Source: Sphingobacterium multivorum
Lineage (GTDB): Bacteria; Bacteroidota; Bacteroidia; Sphingobacteriales; Sphingobacteriaceae
DNA length: 64,000 nt
Direction of reading: 5' to 3'
Assembly (NCBI RefSeq): GCF_900457465.1
Contig: NZ_UAUU01000011.1
Location: 1,798,001 to 1,862,000 of the forward strand
Positions 8,557 through 17,329 of the stretch are shown piece by piece; the first letter of the stretch is position 1; each line of letters begins with the position of its first letter. The translations under genes and the position numbers were made by a program. The notes beneath the pieces are model-generated. The model did not search any database, was not told the origin of the DNA, and saw nothing but the letters and a program-made list of their open reading frames with translations.

Positions 8557-9796
8557 AATATGGGTTGCGGCACTTGTAGCATTATGCCTTGCAAGCTGTA
8601 CAACCAAAAAAAGCACAGTATTGCGTTCGCCTTCCTCTGGTCAAGGCGAACAGCAAACTGCTGTGACTAAACCGGCCGTTGACAAAGAGACGACGATTGC
8701 CAAAGTGGGCGATGTGCAAAATGTCAATGGGCACGCCGTGAAGAATAATCGAATAGCACTACTATTGCCATTTGAGTTAAGTGGTATTGCCGGTACAATT
8801 ACAAAAGAAGATGTGGAGCGTTCTTCCCTGGCACTTGATTTTTATCAGGGGTTTCAGTTGGGCCTTGACAAAATTGCCAAAGAGGGCGCTTTATTTGATT
8901 TACAAGTAATTGATTCTCGAGACAATGTTGCCTATAATGCGACCTTGGGGACAGCGGTCAATGTGAAGGATGCCGTACTTGTGGTGGGCCCGGTGTATCC
9001 ACGTGAGATAAAAAGCTTTGGGCAAACATTTGCAAATAAGAATGTGCTGCAAGTTTCTCCCTTGGCGGCCACTATGGCTTCTGAATTTAGCTTACCTAAT
9101 TTGGTTTCCATAACACCTTCTATTCGAACACATTCCGAGACATTGGCGAAATATGTTGCTGATCAATACTATACGGGTGATCAAATATTAGTATACGATG
9201 CCGGTGACGATGAAAGCAAACAGTTTCTAGTTAATTTTGTTAGCGAAATTTCAAAAGCCAATGCACAGGCAAAAGTGAAAACGGTTTATAATCTTGCTGA
9301 ACTGGATAATAGTCTTGTCTTGACCGGTTCAAATCATATTGTAAGTGGTACAGCCAATAAGAATCTTGTTAAAGCTTTATTGGATAAGATGGACGAACGC
9401 TTTTTGAATCCAGGTAATCAATTTAAGTTGTATGGACATCCAAACATGGCTAAGCTTTCGTATGAGAATTTCGAAAATATGGATTTTTATGGACTTACTA
9501 TTACTTCTTCCAACTTGGTGAATGAGAGTGATAGTGATACCCGTAAATTTATTGGAAATTATAAATCGGCTTATAAAGTGGACCCGTCTGAATTTTCTTA
9601 TAAAGGTTATGACGCGGCGTTGTATTTCGGTCGATTGATCCACAAATATGGCGTAGATTATGTTAGCCGAATGACGCAGGATAAGTTTTCGGGATTGAAT
9701 AGCGATTACAAATTTGAATTTTATCCAAAATGGGGCTATGCCAATAGAGCTTTGGGTATGATGGTTTATCACAACAAAAAATTTGAAAGAAAATAA
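8513..9796 (+). CDS. Lipoprotein with periplasmic-binding-protein (LivJ-like) fold
   Basis: 427 residues. Signal peptide with lipobox LCLASC, then a Ser/Thr/Gln-rich linker, then a two-lobe binding-protein fold: NRIALLLPFELS, SLALDFYQGFQLGLDKIAKEG, and DAVLVVGPVYPREIKSFG, typical of branched-chain amino-acid receptor-like proteins. No LysM domain is evident and no permease or ATPase gene is near, so an uptake role is doubtful; a structural or ligand-sensing envelope role is possible. The ATG at 8513 gives a proper signal peptide and overlaps guaA by 44 bases, implying translational coupling. Followed 7 bases later by the methyltransferase. Confidence 0.75.
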   Translation: MISVQNRPLQLSGNKIWVAALVALCLASCTTKKSTVLRSPSSGQGEQQTAVTKPAVDKETTIAKVGDVQNVNGHAVKNNRIALLLPFELSGIAGTITKEDVERSSLALDFYQGFQLGLDKIAKEGALFDLQVIDSRDNVAYNATLGTAVNVKDAVLVVGPVYPREIKSFGQTFANKNVLQVSPLAATMASEFSLPNLVSITPSIRTHSETLAKYVADQYYTGDQILVYDAGDDESKQFLVNFVSEISKANAQAKVKTVYNLAELDNSLVLTGSNHIVSGTANKNLVKALLDKMDERFLNPGNQFKLYGHPNMAKLSYENFENMDFYGLTITSSNLVNESDSDTRKFIGNYKSAYKVDPSEFSYKGYDAALYFGRLIHKYGVDYVSRMTQDKFSGLNSDYKFEFYPKWGYANRALGMMVYHNKKFERK

Positions 9797-9803
9797 TCTT
9801 TGA

Positions 9804-10979
9804 ATGGCGGAATTCAGTGAAAGACGTGTTCATCAGCAAATACGTAATTTTGAGCGGGCAATGGATGGTTTTGAAGCGGATCAACCCTTTTCGCGTTATT
9901 TGACTACTTTTTTTAAGCTGAATAAGCAAATGGGATCATCCGATCGCAAGGCTACTTCCCGTTTATGTTATAATTATTTTCGTCTGGGAACGGCAGCTTC
10001 GCAGCTGTCACAACAGCGTAGATTGGTGCTTGCGGAATTCCTGTGTGAACACGAAAGCCCCTTGGTGGCTCTTTTTGAGCCTTCGTACAGCGATAAGATC
10101 CATCTACCACTGAAGGACAAAATTGCATTTCTGGAATCAGAAGGCGTTTTTAACCTGAATGACCTCTTTCCATTTACGGATCATATTTCTGATGAGATCG
10201 ACATGGTACAATTTTTAGAGAGCCAGTTGATACAGCCTTATTTATATATTCGGGTGAAACGCGGAAAGACAAAAGTCGTGTGTGCTATTTTGGATAACAA
10301 TCAGATTCCTTATTCCATGATTGGCGATCAGACTATTGCCTTGAATAATGGAACATCCTTGCAGCGATTTGATACGCTGGATGGAATGATAGAAGTGCAG
10401 GATCTTTCTTCACAGCGCACGTTGGATTATATGGATCCAGCTGAAAAGGAATCCTGGTGGGATGCGTGCGCAGCTTCAGGTGGCAAATCTCTCTTATTGA
10501 TGGACGCTTGTCCGACTGTCAATCTTTTGGTATCCGATGTTCGCATGAGTATTCTCCGAAATCTCGATGAACGTTTTGACCGTGCTGGAATCAAGCATTA
10601 CCGAAAAAAAATACTTGATCTTACTAAGGATACCTTTGCGCTTCTTGGGAGCGAAAGATTTGATGGGGTGTTATTGGATGCGCCTTGTACAGGATCGGGG
10701 ACTTGGGGGCGTACACCAGAAATGATTAGACAGTTTCGGGCTGCTAAGATTGGCGAATTCAATGCACTACAAAAAAATATTGCAAGTAATGTAGTAGGAC
10801 ATGTTAAAGTGGGCAAGCCTTTGATTTATATAACCTGCTCCATTTTTAAAGCGGAAAATGAAGATGTTGTCAATTACATTGTGGATAATTTTGGTTTTGA
10901 AATCGAACGCATGGACTATTTGAAAGGTTATGAAGAGAAAGCGGATAGTATGTTTGTGGCGCGATTGATTAAAAGGTAA
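9804..10979 (+). CDS. RsmB/NOL1/NOP2/Sun-family RNA m5C methyltransferase
   Basis: SAM-dependent cytosine-5 RNA methyltransferase acting on rRNA or tRNA. 391 residues. N-terminal helical domain, then a Rossmann core with DACAASGGKSLLL (SAM-binding motif I, normally GGKT), LLDAPCTGSGTWGRTPE with the motif IV cysteine, and YITCSIFKAENEDVV with the catalytic motif VI cysteine. The two-cysteine arrangement marks the RsmB-like class. The N-terminal NusB-like domain is shorter than in E. coli RsmB, so exact target is open. Third gene of the guaA unit; followed by a terminator. Confidence 0.85.
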   Translation: MAEFSERRVHQQIRNFERAMDGFEADQPFSRYLTTFFKLNKQMGSSDRKATSRLCYNYFRLGTAASQLSQQRRLVLAEFLCEHESPLVALFEPSYSDKIHLPLKDKIAFLESEGVFNLNDLFPFTDHISDEIDMVQFLESQLIQPYLYIRVKRGKTKVVCAILDNNQIPYSMIGDQTIALNNGTSLQRFDTLDGMIEVQDLSSQRTLDYMDPAEKESWWDACAASGGKSLLLMDACPTVNLLVSDVRMSILRNLDERFDRAGIKHYRKKILDLTKDTFALLGSERFDGVLLDAPCTGSGTWGRTPEMIRQFRAAKIGEFNALQKNIASNVVGHVKVGKPLIYITCSIFKAENEDVVNYIVDNFGFEIERMDYLKGYEEKADSMFVARLIKR

Positions 10980-10999
10980 TTTTCAGAAGCAATAAAGCA

Positions 11000-11033
11000 A
11001 AAGGCTATTTTTTCATTGGAAAAAATAGCCTTT
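11000..11033. terminator. Bidirectional terminator between methyltransferase and uspA
   Basis: Stem AAAGGCTATTTTTTC / GAAAAAATAGCCTTT with a 4-base loop, lying between two convergent genes with A and T runs on the two sides. Confidence 0.85.
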
Positions 11034-11055
11034 TATATGTAGAAATCATTTAGTA

Positions 11056-11529
11056 TCAGTCACATTTACTGGGAATAACGAGCACAGGGCAAGTTGATTT
11101 GCGAATGACTGACTCGGATACGGAACCAGAAATGAAATGGTCAAAGCCAGTCCGTCCATTGGTCCCCATAATAATAAGATCGGCGGACCACTCGTGGGAT
11201 GCCGCCAGAATTTCTTCTTTAATGGATCCGATTCGATTAAAAAGATAAACTTCGCCTGCACCTGTAAACTCGCGGCTTATTTTCTCAAGGTATTTTTGTG
11301 CATTATCCTGTTCCATTTCCGATACTTCCGGAACAATGATAGGTTGCTGACCTAATAGTGGATCCGCGCCAAAGTTGGCCGGAGAAGTAGGGGGAACAAC
11401 AGTGACAAGCGCTATGGAGGCTCCAAATACTGCGGCCATTTCTTTGGCATATAGTATCGCCTTCTCTGAGCATGGTTCGTCGTCGACAGCGACGAGTATC
11501 CTTTTGAATTTTGAGTTTGTATTGTCCAT
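11056..11529 (-). CDS. Universal stress protein (UspA family)
   Basis: 157 residues, single Usp domain. N-terminal strand RILVAVDDEPCSEKA, central DLIIMGTNGRTGFDHF and SGSVSESVIRKSTCPVLVIP. The G-x2-G-x9-G-S/T nucleotide-binding pattern is present (GTNGRTG then GSVSE), so this is an ATP-binding type member. Function is general stress tolerance in this family; specific role unknown. Convergent with the methyltransferase and divergent from the NlpC/P60 gene. Confidence 0.92.
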   Translation of the reverse strand: MDNTNSKFKRILVAVDDEPCSEKAILYAKEMAAVFGASIALVTVVPPTSPANFGADPLLGQQPIIVPEVSEMEQDNAQKYLEKISREFTGAGEVYLFNRIGSIKEEILAASHEWSADLIIMGTNGRTGFDHFISGSVSESVIRKSTCPVLVIPSKCD

Positions 11530-11602
11530 TTCTACTATAATTAATTTATCTTCGTCATATAATATATAATCACATTTTTGACGATTTTGTTTTGTTTAGC
11601 AC

Positions 11603-12377
11603 ATGAAATATGGTATTTGTACACTAGCTCTCGTTCCGTTACGTTCAGAACAGGCACACCGCAGTGAAATGGTTTCTCAGGTATTGTTTGGGGAACTTTT
11701 TGAGATCCTTGATGAACAGGCCGATTGGACCTCAATACGTCTATTGGAAACGGACTATTTGGGTTGGATTCAAAACGGACAGTTTCAGGAACTAAACGAC
11801 TTGGATAGGCAACATTATCTGAGTGGAAAACCTACTATCGTTGGACGGGAGGGTGGAGTTCTTTTTACCGATACAACACAATTTCAGCTCTGTCATGGTA
11901 CCAAGCTTTATCTAAATACAGGGAATACCGTCAATTTATCGCCATTGACATTAACGTATCAAGGTAGTATCAATACCTTTACCAGAGAGCAATTTGAAAC
12001 CGAGGTGGTGCGATTGGCCTTAAGTTATAATGACGTTCCTTATCTATGGGGTGGACGTTCACAATGGGGAATTGATTGCTCCGGTTTCTCCCAATTGATT
12101 TATCGTTGCTTTGACCTTTCCTTACCTCGCGATGCTTACCAGCAGGCGGAGATGGGGCAGACAGTGGATTTTGTTTCGGAAATACGGGTAGGGGATTTGG
12201 CTTTTTTCGATAACGCCGAAGGAAGGATTACCCATGTAGGGATTATGCTGGATCGCGATACGATTATCCACGCTTCAGCGAAAGTGCGTGTCGATCGGAT
12301 GGATGCGGAGGGCATTTTTTAATACTGAACAGAACCGTTACACACACAAACTCCGGATTGTTAAACGGTATACATGA
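11603..12377 (+). CDS. NlpC/P60 peptidase with SH3-like domain, one C-terminal frameshift
   Basis: Cell-wall hydrolase of the gamma-D-glutamyl-diaminopimelate endopeptidase type. N-terminal bacterial SH3-like region (residues about 1-60, QVLFGELFEILDEQADW and YLGWIQ), a middle linker, then the catalytic domain: YLWGGRSQWGIDCSGFSQLIY with the Cys nucleophile, ITHVGIMLD with the His, and IIHASAKVRVDRM. The frame breaks in a T run at 12314-12320; dropping one T replaces the premature stop with GIFNTEQNRYTHKLR and ends at 12377, a normal C-terminus for the family. No signal peptide is seen, as is common for this Bacteroidota subgroup. Confidence 0.88.
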
Positions 12378-12394
12378 TCGCGAAGGACATAAAA

Positions 12395-12420
12395 AAAGGC
12401 TATAAGTAATTATAGCCTTT
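12395..12420. terminator. Bidirectional terminator between nlpC-like and beta-barrel genes
   Basis: AAAGGCTATAA / TTATAGCCTTT, perfect 11-bp stem, 4-base loop, between convergent genes. Confidence 0.85.
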
Positions 12421-12443
12421 CCTATTGTTAAATTCCGTACTGA

Positions 12444-13032
12444 CTAGAAGTGGAATTGTACACCTAAAGTTGGCGCTAATGAATTTGCGTCTAAACCAAA
12501 TGTATTTGTTGCTCTATCAGCTGTTTTGTTATTGTTATAATTATAGTATAAACCTCTAACTTTTAATTCGATACCGACTTTGCTTGTTGGGAAATATGCC
12601 AAACCTGGAGCCAATTCGACACCGTAGTTCTCAAATTTTGATTCTGCTTTTACGTTATTTGTTTCAACGGTAGTTTTTTCCCCAAGACATTGGTACGGAT
12701 AGTTGTGCAAAAAATCTTAATGGACCATTAGCAGAGTATTTTCTAACGAATGGAGAAACTTGGAACGCGTCTCTTTTTGTGCTTAAGTCCATAACACTTT
12801 CATCTTTACTCCAGTTGTAACCGATACCTGTACCAATTGCCAAGTTGTCGCTTACAAAGTAACCAACTGTTGGGTTGATTGAGAATGAGTTATTTTTGAA
12901 GTCTGTGTCTTTAACTTTAGAAGTTTGGAAGCCAACCTGACCACCAACCATAATTTTTCCTTGTTCAGTTTGAGCTTGTGCTGCTATTGTTAAACCTGCA
13001 ATGGCAGTCAATGTTAGTAAAACTTTTTTCAT
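12444..13032 (-). CDS. Small outer membrane beta-barrel protein, one frameshift
   Basis: 195 residues after repair. Signal peptide MKKVLLTLTAIAGLTIAAQAQ, then amphipathic strands alternating with short turns (GKIMVGGQVGFQTSK, NSFSINPTVGYF, LAIGTGIGYNWSK, FQVSPFVRKY) and a C-terminal strand ending in aromatic Phe (GVQFHF), as needed for barrel assembly. The layout fits the OMP_b-brl/OmpX-OmpW type of eight-stranded barrel. The frame breaks at an A run near 12676-12681 (one extra base); repair joins VPMSWGK to TTVETNN. Function unknown; such proteins are often abundant surface proteins. Confidence 0.85.
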
Positions 13033-13346
13033 GTCTTTTTTATTTAAAATAGTTTGTTCTAATAAGCCAGTAAATACTTCCTGACTTTTTAAATTTGTTA
13101 GTCAAATATCGAAATCTTATTTTAATTTTTTGTCACTAGATTGTCTAGATGTTTTGCCATTATGGTAATTGATAGTGGTTCAGCGCGTTAAAATTTAGTG
13201 TATTTTTATTTTTATCGTTTCTATTTAACGATAATGATATTGGCCTGACTTTTTGTTTTTAATTGTCAATTTCAAGTAAGAAGATAAAAAAAAGCCATTT
13301 GTCAACAGCGGACAAATGGCTTTTTTTTGTATTTGAAAGACCGATT
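13033..13346. other. Intergenic stretch
   Basis: A-T-rich leader of the beta-barrel gene plus the dnaJ terminator at its left end. No open frame or RNA gene recognised. No clean -33/-7 pair seen. Confidence 0.5.
13286..13328 (-). terminator. Terminator of grpE-dnaJ
   Basis: AAAGCCATTTGTC / GACAAATGGCTTT, perfect 13-bp stem with A run before and eight T after, so it can act both ways. Confidence 0.88.
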
Positions 13347-14501
13347 TTAATCGAAATATTCTTTGATTCGCTCGAAGAATGATTTTTCACTTTTACCTGG
13401 TTGAGGTTTAAAGTTTGGTGATTCTTTCAGTTTGTTCAATAATTCTTTTTCTTCGTTAGACACAGCTTTTGGTGTCCAGATATTAACGTATACAAGTTGG
13501 TCCCCTTTGTGATAAGAGTTGACTTCGGGAATACCTTTTCCTTTTAACCGTAAAATTTTACCGCCTTGTGTACCGGGCTCAATTTTGATCTTCGCTTTTC
13601 CATCTATTGTAGGAACTTCCACGCTAGTGCCTAAGGTAGCATCTACGAAATTAATGTATAGATCATAGATTACATTTAGTCCGTCGCGTTTTAGACTTTC
13701 GTGTGGTACTTCTTCGATCAGGATAATTAAATCTCCTGGGACGCCGCCACGCGGAGCAGCATTTCCTTTTCCACTCATGGAAAGTTGCATGCCTTCACTT
13801 ACACCCGCAGGAATATTTATCGCAATTGTTTCCTCACCGCGTTCGAGTCCTTCACCTCTACAAGTTGTACATTTTGCTGTGATTTCAACACCTTCACCAT
13901 TACACGTAGGGCAAGTGCTTGTTGTTTGCATTTGTCCTAAGATGGTATTTGTTACTCTTCGAACTGATCCTGATCCGCCACAGGTTTTACAGGTATGGAA
14001 CGAAGATTTATCTTTAGCACCAGATCCGTCACAAGAATGACAGACCACTTGTTTGTTGACCTTTACCTTTTTCTCGACGCCTTTGGCAATTTCTTCGAGT
14101 GTTAATTTAACTTTTATGCGTAAATTGCTTCCACGAGCTACCCGACGGCCGCCACGCTGGCCACCGCCACCGCCAAAGAAACTTTCAAATGGATGTCCTC
14201 CACCAAAGATATCACCAAATTGGCTGAATATGTCTTCCATATTCATACCGCCGCCACCGCCAAAACCACCATTTGCAGAATTACCGGCATGGCCAAATTG
14301 GTCATAACGTTGACGTTTTTGTGGATTGCTCAAGATATCGTATGCCTCAGCAGCTTCCTTAAACTGTTCTTCAGCTTCATGATCACCAGGATTTTTATCC
14401 GGATGGTATTTTATCGCTAATTTGCGATATGCTGATTTAATCTCCTTCTCGTCCGCTGATCGCGAGACACCAAGTATATCGTAATAATCTCTTTTTGACA
14501 T
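13347..14501 (-). CDS. dnaJ: Chaperone DnaJ (Hsp40)
   Basis: Co-chaperone that stimulates DnaK ATPase and delivers unfolded substrates. 384 residues. J domain 1-70 with the HPD tripeptide in KYHPDKNPGD, Gly/Phe-rich linker (about 75-120), four CxxCxGxG zinc repeats (CHSCDGSG, CKTCGGSG, CPTCNGEG, CTTCRGEG) at about 150-220, then the two C-terminal beta domains. Full length and intact. Downstream of grpE by 10 bases; dnaK is not in the window, so the chaperone system is split. Confidence 0.98.
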   Translation of the reverse strand: MSKRDYYDILGVSRSADEKEIKSAYRKLAIKYHPDKNPGDHEAEEQFKEAAEAYDILSNPQKRQRYDQFGHAGNSANGGFGGGGGMNMEDIFSQFGDIFGGGHPFESFFGGGGGQRGGRRVARGSNLRIKVKLTLEEIAKGVEKKVKVNKQVVCHSCDGSGAKDKSSFHTCKTCGGSGSVRRVTNTILGQMQTTSTCPTCNGEGVEITAKCTTCRGEGLERGEETIAINIPAGVSEGMQLSMSGKGNAAPRGGVPGDLIILIEEVPHESLKRDGLNVIYDLYINFVDATLGTSVEVPTIDGKAKIKIEPGTQGGKILRLKGKGIPEVNSYHKGDQLVYVNIWTPKAVSNEEKELLNKLKESPNFKPQPGKSEKSFFERIKEYFD

Positions 14502-14511
14502 CGTCTTAATA

Positions 14512-15063
14512 TTATTGACCTATAACTACCTTTGCGTGACGGATCACTTTGTCACCTAGGTAGTACCCCTTTTCGATCACGTCAACTACTTTATTCTTTA
14601 ATTCTGCTGTGGGTGCAGGAATTGCTGTGATAGCCTCTTGTAATTCAGGATCGAAGGCTTGGCCTATGGTATCCATTTCCTTTAACCCCAATTGCGACAA
14701 CGTTTGTCTGAATTTGTTGTTAACAATATCCATTCCTGTTTTTACAGATTCAACATCTGTCGCTGTTTCCATGGCTGTTAACGCTCTGTCAAAATCATCT
14801 AGTGTAGGTAATAGCTTACTGATGACATCTTTTCCTGCTGATTGAATCAATTCAACACGTTCTTTGCTTGTACGTTTTCTATAATTGTCAAATTCAGCAG
14901 AAAGACGAATGTATTTATCCTTTGCCTCTGCCAATTCTGCAGCCAATTTCTCTTCAGTAGACAGTTCTTCTGCTATATTATCAGCAGGCTGTTCCTGTTG
15001 TTCAGAAGAATTTGTTTCTACTGGATCTTGACCTTCATCGTAATAATTATCTTGCTCATTCAT
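14512..15063 (-). CDS. grpE: Nucleotide exchange factor GrpE
   Basis: Releases ADP from DnaK. 183 residues. Acidic, Gln/Glu-rich disordered N-terminus (1-40), long coiled-coil helix with LSAEFDNYRKRTSKER, a four-helix region and a C-terminal beta domain with IEKGYYLGDKVIRHAKVVIG, the family signature. Leads the grpE-dnaJ operon. No CIRCE-like inverted repeat is seen upstream, so heat control is by another means. Confidence 0.97.
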   Translation of the reverse strand: MNEQDNYYDEGQDPVETNSSEQQEQPADNIAEELSTEEKLAAELAEAKDKYIRLSAEFDNYRKRTSKERVELIQSAGKDVISKLLPTLDDFDRALTAMETATDVESVKTGMDIVNNKFRQTLSQLGLKEMDTIGQAFDPELQEAITAIPAPTAELKNKVVDVIEKGYYLGDKVIRHAKVVIGQ

Positions 15064-15086
15064 ATCTTCAATGCTAAAATTAGATT

Positions 15087-15117
15087 CAAAAATTTACTCT
15101 ATGCTTCGTTTGTCAAA
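15087..15117 (-). promoter_or_regulatory. Promoter of grpE-dnaJ
   Basis: Minus strand TTTG-n19-AATTTTTG, one mismatch from TAnnTTTG, ending 23 bases before the grpE ATG. Confidence 0.55.
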
Positions 15118-15214
15118 GTTTTTGCCAAACAATAAAATTCCGACAGCTTGTCAGATTTTATTAAAAAAGCCTAACAATTTGTCGGAATCTTATTTTTATA
15201 TGTCAGTTTTCTGT

Positions 15215-15895
15215 CTAGATACTGACATTGTCCTGTAATACCCCATCAGTAGTTTTGATGATGCGGGATGGCATATTACGGATAATGGTATAATCGTGTG
15301 TTGCCATTAAAATAGCCGTTCCGGAATTGGCAATGTCACGCAATAATAAGACGATTTCTTCTGATGTCGCAGGATCTAAGTTACCGGTCGGCTCATCTGC
15401 CAGAATAATTTCAGGATTATTTAGTAATGCGCGGGCAATTACAATGCGTTGTTGCTCACCACCAGAAAGCTCATGTGGCATTTTCTTAAGTTTGGAACGA
15501 AGCCCAACTTTTTCCAATACATCCAATATCCGGCTATCGATCATTTTCTTATCTTTCCAGCCTGTTGCTTTCAGTGCAAATTCGAGGTTTTTCTCGATGC
15601 TTCTATCGGATAAAAGATGGAAGTCCTGGAATACAATACCCAATTTTCTACGCAGGTAGGGAACATCATTTTCGTGCAGCTTTTTAAGATCAAAGCCCGC
15701 AATCATTCCCTCACCATTGCCGATGTATAAATCGCCGTAAATGATTTTTAGTAAACTACTTTTTCCACTGCCGGACTGGCCGATAAGATAAATAAACTCT
15801 CCTTTACCAATGTTTAAATTGACATTGGACAATACCAAATGTTTTTGTTGGAAGATATCAACGTTTTTTAATGTAATGACTTTATTTTCAATCAT
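15215..15895 (-). CDS. ftsE: FtsE-like ABC transporter ATP-binding protein
   Basis: 226 residues. Walker A GQSGSGKSS (about 38-46), Q-loop VFQDFHLL, signature LSGGEQQR, Walker B ILADEPTGNLD and switch His in MATHDY. The DEPTGNLD block and the short length with no fused membrane domain match FtsE, which with FtsX controls peptidoglycan hydrolases at the division site. No ftsX is adjacent; in Bacteroidota ftsX is often elsewhere, so the assignment rests on sequence and could be another LolD/MacB-like ATPase. Preceded 5 bases upstream by a 67-residue gene. Confidence 0.8.
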   Translation of the reverse strand: MIENKVITLKNVDIFQQKHLVLSNVNLNIGKGEFIYLIGQSGSGKSSLLKIIYGDLYIGNGEGMIAGFDLKKLHENDVPYLRRKLGIVFQDFHLLSDRSIEKNLEFALKATGWKDKKMIDSRILDVLEKVGLRSKLKKMPHELSGGEQQRIVIARALLNNPEIILADEPTGNLDPATSEEIVLLLRDIANSGTAILMATHDYTIIRNMPSRIIKTTDGVLQDNVSI

Positions 15896-15900
15896 GGAAG

Positions 15901-16104
15901 CTAAAATTCTAATTTTTTAATTTGCCCAAAAGGCATTTCTTTAACCAGTTGCATGATATATTCTGCCTTTTCTCCTAATCCAATCTTATCAAGTGATTTA
16001 TCTGGGCGGTCGACTCTAAAATATGCCAGCAAGGTGAAGGCATCATCTCTTAATTGAACATAATCAGGGATTTTGGCGACACCTTTTACTTTAATGATAT
16101 ACAT
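15901..16104 (-). CDS. Hypothetical 67-aa protein upstream of ftsE
   Basis: Small acidic-basic balanced protein starting MYIIKVKGVAKIPDYVQLRD and ending GQIKKLEF. No membrane segment or motif. It ends 5 bases before ftsE starts and has its own -7 box, so it leads the ftsE transcript. The even mix of beta-like and helical segments looks like a folded cytosolic protein. Family not recognised; expression linkage to ftsE is the only clue. Confidence 0.75.
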   Translation of the reverse strand: MYIIKVKGVAKIPDYVQLRDDAFTLLAYFRVDRPDKSLDKIGLGEKAEYIMQLVKEMPFGQIKKLEF

Positions 16105-16109
16105 AATTT

Positions 16110-16117
16110 CAAAGTTA
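16110..16117 (-). promoter_or_regulatory. -7 element abutting the 67-aa gene
   Basis: Minus strand TAACTTTG, a perfect TAnnTTTG, ending 5 bases before the ATG at 16104. No good -33 TTTG. Predicts a leader of zero to two bases. Confidence 0.5.
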
Positions 16118-16159
16118 GTATTTTTAATGCAATTTATTTACTATGAATTTAAAGGAAGC

Positions 16160-17173
16160 TTATTGGTTTGCGAATAAAAAATCCAATGTATTCACGCCGT
16201 CAGCAAAATCATCCAAAGCAGGGCATTGGCTCTCTCCAAAACGAAATACTGGCGAGGGCACATTTAAAGCTATTTCTGATACAACACATTGGATATTTTC
16301 TTGCGCTAATTGGAGTTTATTTTCAACTTCAGCCAGTGTTTCGTATGTTTCATAATAAACTACAGCAAGGGGAGAAGCTGTGCGCTCATCCTCCTTTAGC
16401 AATAAAAATCCATTATCAAAATGCTTGTCGCCGTTGATCAGATAGATGGATTTGTTGTAGTCGTAATTGTTATTATATTTAAAATGTTCCGTCACGTTGT
16501 TAAACGCAGCGATACCTTCGAAGAAGTGTGCTATTGGATAATCTTTTGGAATGAATAACTTTGATACAGAGCGACAGCCTAACCCAAAATAATCAAAGAT
16601 GTCATGTCCCAGTGATTCAAGCTGGTCGGGAGATTCTTGTCCACCGATGATGGCAACACTATTTCTATTGCGACGAATAATATGTGGTTTGGTTCCAAAA
16701 TAATAGTCAAAATAACGCGAGCTATTGTTGGAACCTGTTGCTATAACCAGATCGAAATCTTTTAGTTTGTCAACAATTTCAAAGGCATCGGTAAAGGACG
16801 GGTCAATTTGTTTAAGGAGGCGGAGCACATAACTTGTCAATCCTGCGTCGTCCGATGAGACTTTGATTTTGGCTCTAAAGCCACTGATCAGTACCGATAG
16901 CATATCATGGAAGCCAACCAAGGGGATATTGCCGGCCAGAATTAATCCTACAATTTTCGTTGAATTTAGATCTGGATAAGGAGCTAACCAGTGATTCAGC
17001 TTTTCTATTGTCAGATTGGCAGCAATGGCTTGAATGGCACGTTCAACATTTTGAGGCGTATACCAGGGGTTTTTATGTTGGGCGAATTGAATGATTTGAA
17101 TCAAATCATCAGGTCGCTCTTGCAGCCGCTCGCCTAATTTTACAAATGCATTTATTCGTTGTTGCTTTGTCAA
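16160..17173 (-). CDS. LuxC-like acyl-CoA reductase
   Basis: 337 residues. Aldehyde-dehydrogenase-like fold of the LuxC group: GLILAGNIPLVGFHD at about 75-90, IIRRNRNSVAIIGG, and the catalytic Cys in FGLGCRSVSKLF. Would reduce fatty acyl-CoA to aldehyde with NADPH. No luxAB, luxD or luxE is near, so this is not a bioluminescence locus. It is divergent from a ferredoxin gene; that pairing suggests a redox link but is not proof. The only in-frame start is TTG at 17173. Frame intact. Confidence 0.85.
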   Translation of the reverse strand: MTKQQRINAFVKLGERLQERPDDLIQIIQFAQHKNPWYTPQNVERAIQAIAANLTIEKLNHWLAPYPDLNSTKIVGLILAGNIPLVGFHDMLSVLISGFRAKIKVSSDDAGLTSYVLRLLKQIDPSFTDAFEIVDKLKDFDLVIATGSNNSSRYFDYYFGTKPHIIRRNRNSVAIIGGQESPDQLESLGHDIFDYFGLGCRSVSKLFIPKDYPIAHFFEGIAAFNNVTEHFKYNNNYDYNKSIYLINGDKHFDNGFLLLKEDERTASPLAVVYYETYETLAEVENKLQLAQENIQCVVSEIALNVPSPVFRFGESQCPALDDFADGVNTLDFLFANQ

Positions 17174-17329
17174 AATATTAAAATTTTAAAAGATGAATAC
17201 ACAAATTTGTATTATATTTGTGCTGTTAACATTAATCAACGTGAATCAACTAGCCTTATTGTTCAATCAGACTTTGTTTCATATTGATAATGCAAAAATA
17301 GTTTATTTATCATAATTGTGAGGTTATAA

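Noticed and set aside
15137..15188. Inverted repeat ATTCCGACA / TGTCGGAAT as terminator for ftsE or promoter operator for grpE
   Set aside because: The loop is 34 bases and there is no proper T run; ftsE itself ends downstream on the minus strand, so placement does not fit.
16160..17173. Bioluminescence (lux) locus suggested by LuxC-like reductase
   Set aside because: No luxA, luxB, luxD or luxE nearby; LuxC-like reductases occur in many non-luminous Bacteroidota.
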